Origin: Adiantum capillus-veneris
Taxonomy: Eukaryota > Streptophyta > Polypodiopsida > Polypodiales > Pteridaceae
Direction: 5' to 3'
Assembly: GCA_014529385.2 (NCBI GenBank)
Contig: CM043970.1
Coordinates: forward strand, 40,541,279 to 40,605,278
Length of the DNA stretch: 64,000 nt
Each line of letters starts with the position of its first letter. The first letter of the stretch is position 1. This document shows positions 45,281-55,661 of the stretch, piece after piece. The position numbers and the translations under genes were made by a program. The notes under the pieces were generated by a model, which did no database searches, was not told where the DNA came from, and saw only the letters and a list, made by a program, of their open reading frames with translations.

Positions 45281-45298
45281 TCCTCCGTGGGGGCGCCA
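45281..45298 (-). other. Primer-binding site of the gypsy element
   Basis: On the minus strand, six bases after the LTR, TGGCGCCCCCACGGAGGA begins with TGG as expected for pairing with a tRNA CCA end. The same 18-mer with one change occurs at 57,460-57,477 in the gag-only element. Confidence 0.8.
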
Positions 45299-45304
45299 AA
45301 AGAA

Positions 45305-46335
45305 TGTGAGCGGGATGGAAACACACACAACGCCTCTATAATGACCTGACACACACTCTTGGAATGATACACACACACACATTATGGGGCACCACTCGGA
45401 TTACACAATCAGCCTGGCCGAGACAGGAAACACACAGACGGAGTGAGAAGAGAGAGATTTCCCACTTGCCCACTCAACACTCACACATACACACTCACAC
45501 ACACACTCTCAATTCAGCTCAAAGGAGACAAATTGCTGTTGTTTAGACTCAATGAAGCTCAGCCAACACCAATGGGGCAAATAGTTTACACAGTATTGAG
45601 TAAATACACCAGATACAACCACAAAGTTAAGCAGAGGCTTCACTCACTGGAGACGATTACACAAAAAAACAGCAAAAAATCTGTGAGGAATTTGGCCAAA
45701 AAATGCTCCAAAAACAACAAAAACACACTTGCGGCCGTTCCTCCTCTCTTCTCCACATTTTCTCTGGTCTTCTCCCAGTTTTTTCAATTCCCACACTTAG
45801 CTTTATTAGTTGGGCACCCGTGGCCTTTTAGATGACCTCAAACGGACCCCGAACAGGCCAAAAACTGACCTCGCAGTGCATAGTTGTCACCTTTTTGCAT
45901 CATCCGCACACCTGGCACTCAGTTTTTCCAAATAATGCATCCCGCAACCACGTGAAGTGGCCCCAAAAATTGGTCCTCATGATGACCTTTCTACATAAGT
46001 ATCACAAGAAAACACCCACGTCGTGTCCATACTTCTCCGCGTGCAAGTATTGACCCCGTTCGACCTCCTGACGCTACTCGATGCCATCTGACGCACCTGC
46101 TTACCTCATGTCTTCGGCCCGCGGATAGCTTCCTCGAGAAGTTTTACCCGCTACCAACTCCTCCTTATTGTAGAAAAAACACAGTGGTACTGGTAATAGT
46201 GAAAATCAATGCACTATGTACACCCTGTCCTACCTGTACACATGTGGGCCCCACGTAACCACCTGGCTCTGAAAAATGGGCAATTCTTTATTTGATGCAC
46301 CATGCATGTATATGTACATATGCACAATCCCTTGC
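45305..46335 (-). repeat. 5' LTR of the gypsy element
   Basis: 1,031 bp. It is colinear with 38,843-39,966 but lacks about 93 bp corresponding to about 39,231-39,323 of the other LTR. The deletion joins at a GCCAAAA microhomology. Inner edge TGTGAGCGGG, outer edge ATCCCTTGC. Confidence 0.93.
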
Positions 46336-47908
46336 CAATTGCCAATTGATTTTACCAATTAAAATTGGGAAAATTAGTCAAAAATTAGCTCGATTAGAGT
46401 GTGTAAATTCTTGTTTTGAGCTCAAAAACACATCATTGAACAACTACACACATCTTATTTGCATTTAAACATCCAATTAATGATCCAAATTAACCACTTT
46501 TTATGCAAGCACACACACACACACTTACCTGTTAAGGTACACACACACAAGCATTGGTCTTGTCAAATTTGCAAATCAAGTACACAAACGTCTAATTGAC
46601 AATCTCCATATCACAAATCAACCATCACATTTGCAAAATCCCTGATTACACATTGACTTTTTGGGCATACACAAGGATAAATTACAGCACACACACCTAA
46701 AATTAGGCATATGCACACTCAATTAGAGTACAAACACACACTTTTAATTTTAGTGGACACAATCGCAATTGAACCATCCAAGCATGAAATGAGCAAGTCG
46801 ATAATGCAAATTACCATGTGAAACCAAAATTTATGCACATTCAATTTTAAAAAAATTCGGCATTACGACGGCATGCAAACGCATTAATCAGCAAAAATCA
46901 TCAAATTGACATTGGCTATGCATACCACACAAGTCTTGAATCCATTGTCACCATCCATTTATAAATTACTCAATGTGTAGGCCAATTTTATTGAAGCTTC
47001 AAAGCCCTAATCTTGCATTCCAACTGTTAGCGGGTCGCCACGACGAACGTCTTCAACATAGCTCTTTTGTAATAACATAATGTCAATATGCAAGGAAGAG
47101 ACTCAGGATGGGGCACGAAGACGTAATGAGACTGTCGATCTCACCAAAGTGAACTTAGAGGGCTACTCATTCTACGACAAAAGAAAATCAACCATTTCCT
47201 AGTTAGAAAATCAGTATGCATCCAATCTCACCGCTCTAGGTCATCACGCCTTTTCGGCATCCAAATGAATTTGGAATGCAGTGGAACTTAAGGAGAGGTA
47301 TCACAACACCTAGGGACACAATCCTACCAAGTTATGTCACCATATGGGAAGGCACATAAATCACGATCCATCACAAAAAAATGTACAAAAAACTGAAACA
47401 AAAATACTCGGAAGGGTCCCCCTTAAGCATAGAAACACTTCTCCATGGTCAAAACATTTTTTAAAAACCATTTTAGCCTCCAAATCAATGTATTTAGCTC
47501 ACAAGCAAAGCATCATGAACCACAATAGAATTGAAAATGATTACACTTAGATTGTAGAGCAAGAGATAAGGACACAATGTGCTAATCGGAAATGAATTCT
47601 GATTACCAGTCCAAGAGAAAAAAAGATTACAATTTGTAGCAGCAATAATCTCTCACAGTGAACGTTTTCAAATCTTCCAAGATAATGATATCTCCTTATT
47701 CCAAACTAAAGGTTTTGACTTAAAATTTAAAGGAAATTTCCCATGGCCATTCGGCCACTTACAAGGGTGTAGACTCAGAGAGGTTGAGAGGGTATGTCAA
47801 TTTACATTACAATTATAAATCACCATAGGCTTAATTACATGGCTTTCTTCAAAAAATCGAGTGAGTGTTTATAGGGTTTGGTGTGCATACACCTGTATCC
47901 ACCAAAAA
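46336..47908. other. AT-rich DNA; right part may be the 3' LTR of copy 2
   Basis: The left half is AT-rich with many CACACA words and no ORF. A TGTTAGCGGGTCGCC at about 47,026 resembles the TGTTAGC start of the copy 1 LTR. DNA up to the polypurine tract at 47,909 could therefore be an LTR of roughly 0.87 kb. No partner LTR was found near 55 kb, so this is unproven. Confidence 0.3.
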
Positions 47909-47921
47909 TTCCCCCCTTCCT
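47909..47921 (-). other. Polypurine tract of copy 2
   Basis: The minus strand reads GGAAGGGGGGAA just before the putative LTR, at the same place relative to the C-block as in copy 1. Confidence 0.6.
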
Positions 47922-47949
47922 ATTCATCGCTCGTCCTCGTGCAAGCCAT

Positions 47950-49060
47950 CTCTGAGTATAGGATATTGTCTTCTCTCGAGCATTGTAGTGAGGTTTCTGA
48001 ATTTCTAATCTCTTGCTTCAATCTCTACTTTGGTGGCCAGCTCTTTGAGAAGTATTGTTGCTGAGAGTAATTTGATAGGCAATGTGATGTGCTGGCAGAT
48101 CTTTTGTCATGGGATTGAATATGGAGGAGTCCACTTCAAAGAAGCCTGTCATGAACGCCTCTTCAAAGAAGGTTTGCATGTCATGAGAGGGCAAGAACAT
48201 GACTCTTTCATATAATCCCATGATGACATTCCTACTTGGGATTTCTGTCTCCATATTCCAACAAATGCCTCTTGTGCCTTCGCCAGGGATGCTCTACTGC
48301 TTCAATATCATTGAAAGTTGTAATGCAGGTGATGAGCATCTTGGCAATCTTCACAAGCATCTGACATGCGAGATCCGGGATCTCCTTCGTCATGCTGAAC
48401 ACCCGTTTGAGAGTTTGAACCATATAATGCTCTGACGGTGGGTTGTTATTGAGTGGCTTTGTGATTACCAGGTAGTTCAGCACCACCGGCCTTTTGCTTT
48501 GCCAAGTGTAAAAGCTGTCCCAGGATCACCGTTTGTTGATGCGATAGTAAGTTGGGTCAATCCTGAGATGCTAAGGAGCGTTCCTGTAATACGTTTCATC
48601 TGTTGGTCTTTGCTCAAACCATTTCTTCTGCCAGAGGGTTTGATTATCAATGATTATCTGAATTTGAAGTGCCATGATAGGAACCTCCCTGTAATCCCCT
48701 TTGTTGATTATCAATGATTGTCTGAATTTGAAGTGCCATGACAAGAACCTCCCTGTAATCCCCTCTGTTGTTTGGTTCAAGTTCTGGTAGCATTTTTTGA
48801 TGCCATAACCTAGCCTCTTGCCTCATCATTGGAAGGGCGATCATCTCATGCCCGAGATTCTTTACTACCTTATCTGGAGTAATCATGAGGAGGGCAGCCG
48901 ATTCCAGCACTTTCAGTTCATACTGCATATAGGCTTTGTGTGAGGGATCCTTTACTTCTGAGATCGAGCACTGACTTTCATCCTTGGCCGACTCCAAAGT
49001 GGATGTCATGGCTGAATCTGCAGATTCGTGCGTTGCTTTTCTCGTGTTGGTAGTGGGCAC
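47950..49060 (-). pseudogene. Copy 2 conserved C-terminal blocks
   Basis: A 137-codon frame (49,060-48,647) reads PSHKAYMQYELKVLESAALL and DKVVKNLGHEMIALPMMRQE. The 48,486-48,232 frame reads VVLNYLVITKPLNNNPPSEH and YMVQTLKRVFSMTKEIPDLA. The 48,254-48,018 frame has MGLYERVMFLPSHDMQTFFE. All match copy 1 in order. A 64-bp tandem duplication at about 48,641-48,768 repeats part of the coding sequence. Confidence 0.55.
48641..48768. repeat. 64-bp tandem duplication in copy 2
   Basis: TGATTATCAATGATT(A/G)TCTG starts at 48,641 and again at 48,705, each followed by AATTTGAAGTGCCATGA. A few substitutions separate the units. Confidence 0.85.
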
Positions 49061-49573
49061 CTCAATTTGATGAGCTTCAAAGTGGACTGTTCAAATCCTC
49101 CTTCTTGCTCAAATTCTATTGGGGCCTGTTGATGCTTTGTCTGATTGGCCCTCAGAGTCTCTAAGTCCCTCTGGCCTCAGTCAACTGCTTCCTTAATTCG
49201 TTGATTTCTTTGTCTTTGGCTCGTTGTAGGGCCCTATGTCCTACTGTCATGATCTGTCTATCATACTTTTCCTGAACCGCTTCTTTTAAATTCTTTAATC
49301 TCTTGGTTTAAGAAGGTAGATCTTGCAATCATCATTGAGGAGGAGGGGGTCTCTTGTATGCCAAGGAGCTAAGTCAGAGATTTGCTAACCACAGCATATG
49401 AGCCTTGCATCTTCTCATTTTGTTCTCTTTCTTTGGTTAGCTCTCCTTGAGATGTAGCTCCTCCTTGAGATGTTGTTGCTCGACTTACAGTGTGGAGTTT
49501 GCCTCGTTAAACTGTTGCACCTCTTTGTACTAGTAGGCTGCATTTTCTTGTTCCCTTTGCAAATCCGGTTGTA

Positions 49574-49707
49574 CCTAGTGTTGTGCTTTCTCTAATGCCT
49601 CTATTCTTTGCTTTAGCTGCAGGGAATCTATTGTGTTGTGCCTAGTGTTGTGCTTTCTCTAATGCCTCTATTCTTTGCTTTAGCTCCAGGGAATCTGTTG
49701 CTGCCTT
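49574..49707. repeat. 67-bp tandem duplication in copy 2
   Basis: CCTAGTGTTGTGCTTTCTCT begins at 49,574 and again at 49,641. The units are nearly identical. Confidence 0.88.
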
Positions 49708-50202
49708 AGACGCTTCTTCCTTTGTATCTTCCAACTCCATCTTGTGCAGATTGTAAAGAGCCCTTTGACATTGAAACTAGAGCTTGATCTGCTCTAAGTG
49801 AGCATCAATGTTAAAGGACTTGACAATTTTCGCTCCTTCCTCTAGTGCAGCTTGTGATCGAGGCGATCTTGGCCTCTGCTAGCTTTGATGGCCCTGATCT
49901 GATTTTTCAGCTTCATCAGTTTGCTTTCTTCTCCATTTTGGATCTTCTAGAGCCACAGAGTTTGTGGTGGACCTTGTTTGTGTGGCCTCCATTTCTTGAT
50001 CTGCATTTAGGTCAGACTACCTTTTCTCCACTCCTTGCTCTGGCAAGTCTTCAACCTTTTCTTTCTCTTTTACCACAATCTCTGAAGGTGCCCCAGTGTC
50101 CTTGGGAGAACCAAAATCTTGACTGTGTTGGTCCTGCTTGTCTTGCTGTTCCTCCCCTTGTGAGTTATTTTCCTCTTTTTTTCTTTGAATAGATTTGTTA
50201 CA

Positions 50203-50356
50203 TGATTTTAGATCATAGACGCGTGGCTTCTTTGCTTCTTCTTTCTCCCTTTGCTCCATTTTTTGCATGAGCTCATTATGGATTTTAGATCATCGACGCG
50301 TGGCTTCTTTGCTTCTTCTTTCTCCCTTTGCTCCATTTTTTGCATGAGTTCATTAT
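50203..50356. repeat. 77-bp tandem duplication in copy 2
   Basis: ACGCGTGGCTTCTTTGCTTC begins at 50,219 and again at 50,296. The encoded minus-strand peptide QKMEQREKEEAKKPRV is thus present twice. Confidence 0.9.
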
Positions 50357-50713
50357 GGATTCGTTGTCGCATGGCTGGCAATCTCACGGTTTTCTTCAGC
50401 TTCCTGTCTTTTCTGATGCTTGATCCTTTCCAGAGCAGTTGTTTGCCTACGTAGCAATGGAATGTTTTCTGCTTCTTCCTCCTCTTTTTCATCATCGGCT
50501 TCGGTTCCTTGGGTTTTTTTTCTTCATGCTTCTGTTGGTGGAGCCTTTTCTTCAATGCCTACGCTTCTTCCATTGTCCTCCTGGCATGAGTAATGGGAAT
50601 AGCTTATGCCACGTGCACAGTTTTCTTTCTCAATCGTGTATATCCTAGAGTGTATTGGCTATCGTGCTCCTCCTCTAAAGACTGGTACTTCGAAGGAGTG
50701 TCTCTCTTCTGGG

Positions 50714-50782
50714 TGTTGGGGTATAAAGCCCAATGTGGTCGCCTAGGTAAGTGGGCGGGCCGCCAAGTATGTACACATATTC
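50714..50782 (+). repeat. 5' LTR stump of the nested copia
   Basis: 69 bp matching 53,711-53,779 with two differences. It ends abruptly at CACATATTC, where internal sequence begins. Confidence 0.93.
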
Positions 50783-50791
50783 AGCACAGGC

Positions 50792-51337
50792 TTGATCAGC
50801 ACAGGTTTACTTGATGATGCTGGCTACGTCACCACTTTTGGACAGAACATGTGGAAGATATCCAAGGGTTCTATGACAGTAGCACATGGAGTAAAGTCTG
50901 GAGGACTTTACATGATTTATGTATCAAATGTCTCTAAAAATGTAATCAATGTAACCGAGCAGCCGAACGTTTCTTTGTGGCATAGCCGGTTAGGACATAT
51001 GTCCAAGAAGGGAATGGAAATCTTGTCTCGTTCTGGTTATTTGCCTGGCTTTTCATTTAATGATTTTGAATTCTGTGAACATTGTCTGTATGGTAAGCAA
51101 ACACAGCAGCCACATAAGCATAGAAGCAATAGAAGAGATACACAGTTGGCACTTGTTCATAGTTATTTGTGTGGACCTATGCCTAACCTATCTCTAGGGG
51201 GAGCTTCTTACTTTATGACATTTATAGATGATTACTCGAGGAAAGTATGGGTTTACTTTCTCAAGCACAAGGATGAAGCGTTTAGTGTTTTCAAAACGTT
51301 TGTGAAACTTGTGGAGAATCAGTGGCAAGAAGCTTAA
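50792..51337 (+). pseudogene. pol: copia pre-integrase and integrase first part
   Basis: The frame reads GLYMIYVSNVSKN, then LWHSRLGHMSKKGMEIL and CEHCLYGKQ (HHCC finger), then CGPMPNLS and FIDDYSRKVWVYFLKHKDEA with the first catalytic Asp. Reading ends at a frameshift near 51,320, and the next frame overlaps from 51,309. Confidence 0.9.
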
Positions 51338-52298
51338 ATGCTTACGCACTGACAATGGTGGAGAGTATGTTTCAAAGGCCTTTCAGGACTTTTGTGAGTC
51401 AAAAGGTATAAAACGTGAACTTACTGCTCCTTACAATCCTCCTCAAAATGGTGTTGCTGAGAGGATGAATAGGACCATACAAGAGAAGGTCAGAAGTATG
51501 TTGTCTAATGCACAGCTGCCAAATGGGTTTTGGGCTGAAGCTGTATCAACAGCTGCTCATCTTGTAAATAGATCTCCTAGCAAGGTTTTGCAGAAGGATT
51601 TAGTGCCAGAGATGGTATGGTCAGGCAAAATGCCCTCATACAAGCATCTCAGAGTCTTTGGCTGTGAGGCATATACTCACGTTCCAAAGGAATTTAGGAA
51701 CAAACTTGAGCCAAAGAGTAGAAAGTGCATCTTTCTAGGCTATGGTAATTCTGGTGAGATGGGGTACAGACTTTGGGTTCCCGAATCCAGAAAGGTTATC
51801 CGCAGCAATGATGTTCACTTTAATGAATCCAAATATCATTCTAAACCAGAGAGGGTTGAGGAGATTAGAAGAGTTGTCTTCCAAGAATATGGACCTGCAC
51901 GTGCAAGACAAAATGTCAGGGCTCAAGAGGAGCAAGGACAGGATAGAGTGGAACCACAGGTTGTGGCTGAGCCTGAGCCACCTATTGTGCGTAGATCTGG
52001 ACGTGTCACGCGACCTCCTGATAGGTTTGTTCCATCTATGAACTATGTCATGTTGACTGATTGCAATGAGCCTTCATGTTACAAGGAAGCAGTTCAAATG
52101 AAGGACTCCGGGAATTGGAAATTGGCCATGCAATCAGAGATGACATCTCTGCATAAAAACAAGACATGGAAGCTAGTTAAATTACCACGGGGCAAAAAGG
52201 CTCTACCTTGTAAATGGGTTTACAGGTATAAGATCACCGCTCATGATAGTCAGCCAAAGTACAAAGCAAGGCTTGTTGCCAAGGGCTTTAAGCAATAA
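51309..52298 (+). pseudogene. pol: copia integrase core to RT start
   Basis: This continues with CLRTDNGGEYVSKAF (second Asp), PPQNGVAERMNRTIQEK (Glu), FGCEAYTHVPKEFRNKLEPK and VRRSGRVTRPPDRFVPSMNY, then the RT N-terminus LPCKWVYRYKITAHDSQPKY. The DDE triad is complete, so integrase residues look functional. A TAA at 52,296-52,298 (after AKGFKQ) stops the frame, which resumes directly in phase. Confidence 0.93.
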
Positions 52299-53621
52299 CA
52301 AGGCATTGACTTTGAGGAAGTCTTCTCTCCGGTGGTCAAGATGACTACATTGAGATGCTTTCTTGCATTGGGTGCCATATTAGATTTGGTGTTGCACCAA
52401 ATGGATGTCAAGACAGCGTTCTTGCATGGTGATTTAGATGTGGAAATTTACATGCAGCAGCCAGAAGGGTTTGTTGAGAAAGGCAAGGAAGATTGGGTAT
52501 GCCAATTGTTAAAGAGTCTTTATGGCTTAAAACAATCACCGAGGGCATGGTACCATAAATTCCACAAGTTTATGCTTTCTCAAGGCTACAAACGTAGTGA
52601 GTTCGATCACTGTCTATATACAAAGAAGGCTAAGGATGGTAGTTGGCTGATCCTTATTTTGTATGTGGATGGCATGTTGATTGCTGGCAAGCCCTTGGAA
52701 GAAATTTCAGCTTTGAAGTCAAAGATGGCAAAATCGTTTGACATGAAAGACATGGGTGAGGCAAGTCATATACTTGGCATGCGCATTGAGAGAGACAGAT
52801 CAAAGAAGTTGATTTGGTTATCTCAAACAGAGTATATTGACAAGGTTTTGCAACGTTTCAATATGGAGAAGGGAAAGGCACTGAGTGTTCCATTGCCACC
52901 ATATGTGAAACTTAGCAAACAAGATTGTCCTATGTCTGAGGAAGAACAGGTTGAAATGGATAAGATTCCATATGCGTCTGCAGTGGGTAGTTTGATGTAT
53001 GCAATGATTGCTACTCGCCCAGACATTGCATTTGTAGCGGGAGTAGTAAGTCAATACATGTCAAACCCAGGCAAGAAACATTGGGAGGCAGTGAAAGGAA
53101 TATTGAGATACCTGAAAGCTACAAAGAGTATGCGTATATGCTATGGGATTCAGGAGCTAAGAGTAAAGGGTTTTACATACTCAGATTATGCAGGTGACTT
53201 AGACAACCGAAGGTCTACGTCAGGGTATGTCTTTACATTGGCTGGTGGAGCAGTATCATGGCATTCTAGATTACAAGATTGTGTTACTCAGTCTACTACA
53301 GAGGCTGAATATGTTGCAGCATCAGAGGCATGCAACGAATCAATTTGGCTTAATCGACTAGTAACAAATTTGGGAATCAAAGAAGAGATGCTTGTGTTAT
53401 ATTGTGATAGTCAGAGTGCTATACAATTGGCTCGCAATCCAGTTTATCACTCAAAGACAAAGCATGTGGACGTGAAGTATCATTTCATCAGGGAAATGCT
53501 CGAGGATAAGCAACTTCAGCTTGTCAAAGTTCACACCACAGAAAATCCTGCTGATCTACTTACAAAAGGACTTCCCTCAGAGAGCTTTGCGCATTTTCGC
53601 AAGCAGTTAGGTGTAGGGTAG
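52299..53621 (+). pseudogene. pol: copia reverse transcriptase and RNase H
   Basis: Open for about 440 codons. RT: QMDVKTAFLHGDLDVEIYMQ with the first Asp present, SLYGLKQSPRAWYHKFH, and YVDGMLIAG, where the second Asp of YVDD is Gly. RNase H: YSDYAGDLDNRRSTSGYVFT, TTEAEYVAASEAC, YCDSQSAIQLARNP, with Asp and Glu positions kept. One substitution inactivates an otherwise intact RT. The stop is followed 90 bp later by the polypurine tract and LTR. Confidence 0.95.
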
Positions 53622-53700
53622 TACATCACTTCTCTACATCTCTTGTCTATTAGCTTGTATAGTAGCTTCTCTCACACTTAAAGTACCACATTGGACTTTA

Positions 53701-53710
53701 AGTGGGAGGT
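53701..53710 (+). other. Polypurine tract of the nested copia
   Basis: AGTGGGAGGT lies directly before the TGTTGGGG start of the 3' LTR. Confidence 0.85.
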
Positions 53711-53902
53711 TGTTGGGGTATAAAGCCCAATGTGGTCGCCCAGGTAAGTGGGCGGGCCGCCAGGTATGTACACATATTCTTTCGTAAAAACCTAATAAGA
53801 ACTCACTATGCTCTACACATTACAGTAGAGCGAGTTCACCATATCGTCGTGCTCTTCTTCTCACACTCTCTCTCGCATCGCACTTCCGCTCGTACTCCTT
53901 CA
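53711..53902 (+). repeat. 3' LTR of the nested copia
   Basis: 192 bp ending CTCCTTCA, immediately followed by the TSD CTGGG. The end was fixed by the target duplication and the CA dinucleotide, because the 5' LTR is incomplete. Confidence 0.88.
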
Positions 53903-54095
53903 CTGGGACCCAGCTTCTGGCTACTCCGAGCATTTGACTCTGTCTTTTTGCTGTCAAAATCTTTTAAAGTTGCGCTTTGCCTCGTCTGCTTAACTTCTGA
54001 TTTTGGCCTGGTGGAAGGTCCTGCCACAAGTATTACTGCTCTTTTAGATCTGTGGATTAGATCTATCTGCGCTTCGACTGGTGGTAGATCATTGA

Positions 54096-54625
54096 TCATC
54101 CCCAGTGTGCTTGATAGGCAATACATGTCAGCATTGGTCCCGCGTTCATGTAGGCTTTGCTTCTTTGGCTCCCCTTTAGGTTTGCTTCGACAATGTTGTC
54201 AAGAAGATAATTGCCGAAGTTGCAACTAACCACTCTTCCCTCTACCAAGCCCATTGCCATTACCACGGCCATGTGCAACAATGGTTTTGTATATCTGGGC
54301 GGCTTGTGCACTTTAAAGTGTTGTGATATAAGGCGCAATGGCAGTTCAGTTTTTGAGTATATCAAATTTTGATACGTCAACTTGTGGCCTCGTTGCTTCA
54401 GAAAGGCTTTATCATTATCTATTGCCTTTGTCTTTTGTAAGAGATTGTGCGTCCCTTGCTGCAAGTGGAGGGCTTCATTGATAATTTCTATTGTGATCTT
54501 TACCTTAACTACTACCCCATCCTTGTCAGTATGAGTTGCTTTCCTGAATTGAACTTATAAGCTCATGAGCTCGTCTGAAGTCCGTTCCCCAAGACCCCCC
54601 AGCTACTAGTGAGCCACCCCTACCC
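54096..54625 (-). pseudogene. Copy 2 conserved middle block
   Basis: GSWGTDFRRAHELISSIQES (about 54.6-54.54 kb) aligns with GVDFQRAYKLLSTI of copy 1. After a shift, DKDGVVVKVKITIEIINEAL and the 122-codon frame 54,464-54,096 follow (RGHKLTYQNLIYSKTELPLR, PPRYTKPLLHMAVVMAMG, NFGNYLLDNIVEANLKGS). The PRYT...A...L...I pattern distantly recalls helical parts of putative plant transposon proteins, which I cannot verify. Length and order agree with copy 1. Confidence 0.5.
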
Positions 54626-54640
54626 TGATTTTGGCAAAAA

Positions 54641-54780
54641 GGAACATGGATCGCGATCCATATTGGGATGCATTTTGAAAATCCAATTATAAAAGTTTGC
54701 TCCTGGCCATCTATGGGTGCTCCTATACAATTTTCTCTGATTTTAGGGCTTGAGGAACATGGATTGCGATCCATGTTCCA
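54641..54780. repeat. Two inverted-repeat words, GGAACATGGAT...ATCCATGTTCC
   Basis: At about 54,752-54,777 an 11-bp perfect inverted repeat has a 4-bp centre (TGCG). A less perfect relative (GGAACATGGATCGCGATCCA) lies near 54,641, about 110 bp away. Confidence 0.8.
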
Positions 54781-55069
54781 CCACTTTTTGTTGTTGTTTT
54801 TGTCTTGCCTGATTCTGTCAGCTATCTGATGTTGACTGGTGAAAGATTTTTGGTTTTTGATGAGTTTTGGGATTCCCCATTGGCCTTGTTAGTTTGCCAA
54901 TTTTGTGACTTTGTACTGCTCTGATCTGTTTTTTTGGCACTATTGATGCAGTATGGGGCATACACACATGCTCTTGCAAGGTTAATGATCATATCTGTCA
55001 AATCTGGTGTAGTAAGATCCACCGAGGTGGTCGCAACGGGAAGAAACAAATACGAAAACTCTATGCTCT

Positions 55070-55661
<592 letters not shown>

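Larger units (their letters stand above)
38843..46335 (-). mobile_element. Ty3/gypsy LTR retrotransposon, minus strand
   Basis: Two direct repeats of about 1.03-1.12 kb (38,843-39,966 and 45,305-46,335) bracket gag, protease, RT and integrase in the gypsy order (integrase last). A primer site lies next to the right LTR. Decay comprises stops in gag, a stop at the gag-pol border, frameshifts, and a deletion that removes the end of RT and most of RNase H. LTR borders are set by where the two copies stop matching. Only the TGTGAGCGGG side shows a canonical TG edge, and no target duplication was found. LTRs are still very similar, so insertion is fairly recent. Confidence 0.95.
50709..53907 (+). 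mobile_element. Nested Ty1/copia element, 5' part deleted, with TSD
   Basis: A 3' LTR (53,711-53,902, TGTTGGGG to CTCCTTCA) and a 69-bp stump of the 5' LTR (50,714-50,782) flank integrase, RT and RNase H. CTGGG at 50,709-50,713 and 53,903-53,907 is a perfect 5-bp target duplication. The LTR stump passes directly into pre-integrase coding sequence, so the rest of the LTR, the primer site, gag and protease are deleted. The element sits in the Lys/Glu-rich part of copy 2, in opposite orientation. pol reads openly apart from one frameshift and one stop. Confidence 0.95.
47930..54780 (-). pseudogene. Unrecognised LTR-linked multi-block protein gene, copy 2
   Basis: Same block order as copy 1, on the same strand. 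Middle block at 54.10-54.62 kb (WGTDFRRAHELISSIQ, PPRYTKPLLHMAVVMAMGLV, AYMNAGPMLTCIAYQAHWG). KEKE-type region at 50.0-50.6 kb (QKMEQREKEEAKKPRV). Leu/Glu/Gln-rich coiled-coil-like DNA at 49.1-49.9 kb. C-blocks at 47.95-49.06 kb. It is split by a copia insertion at 50,714-53,902. Conservation of block order between strongly diverged copies implies past selection on the protein. No enzyme motif is visible. Many stops and frameshifts plus three tandem duplications make this copy dead. Confidence 0.55.

Noticed and set aside
38838-46340. Target duplication of the gypsy element
   Set aside because: AACGC on the left and CAATT on the right do not match, so no TSD is claimed.
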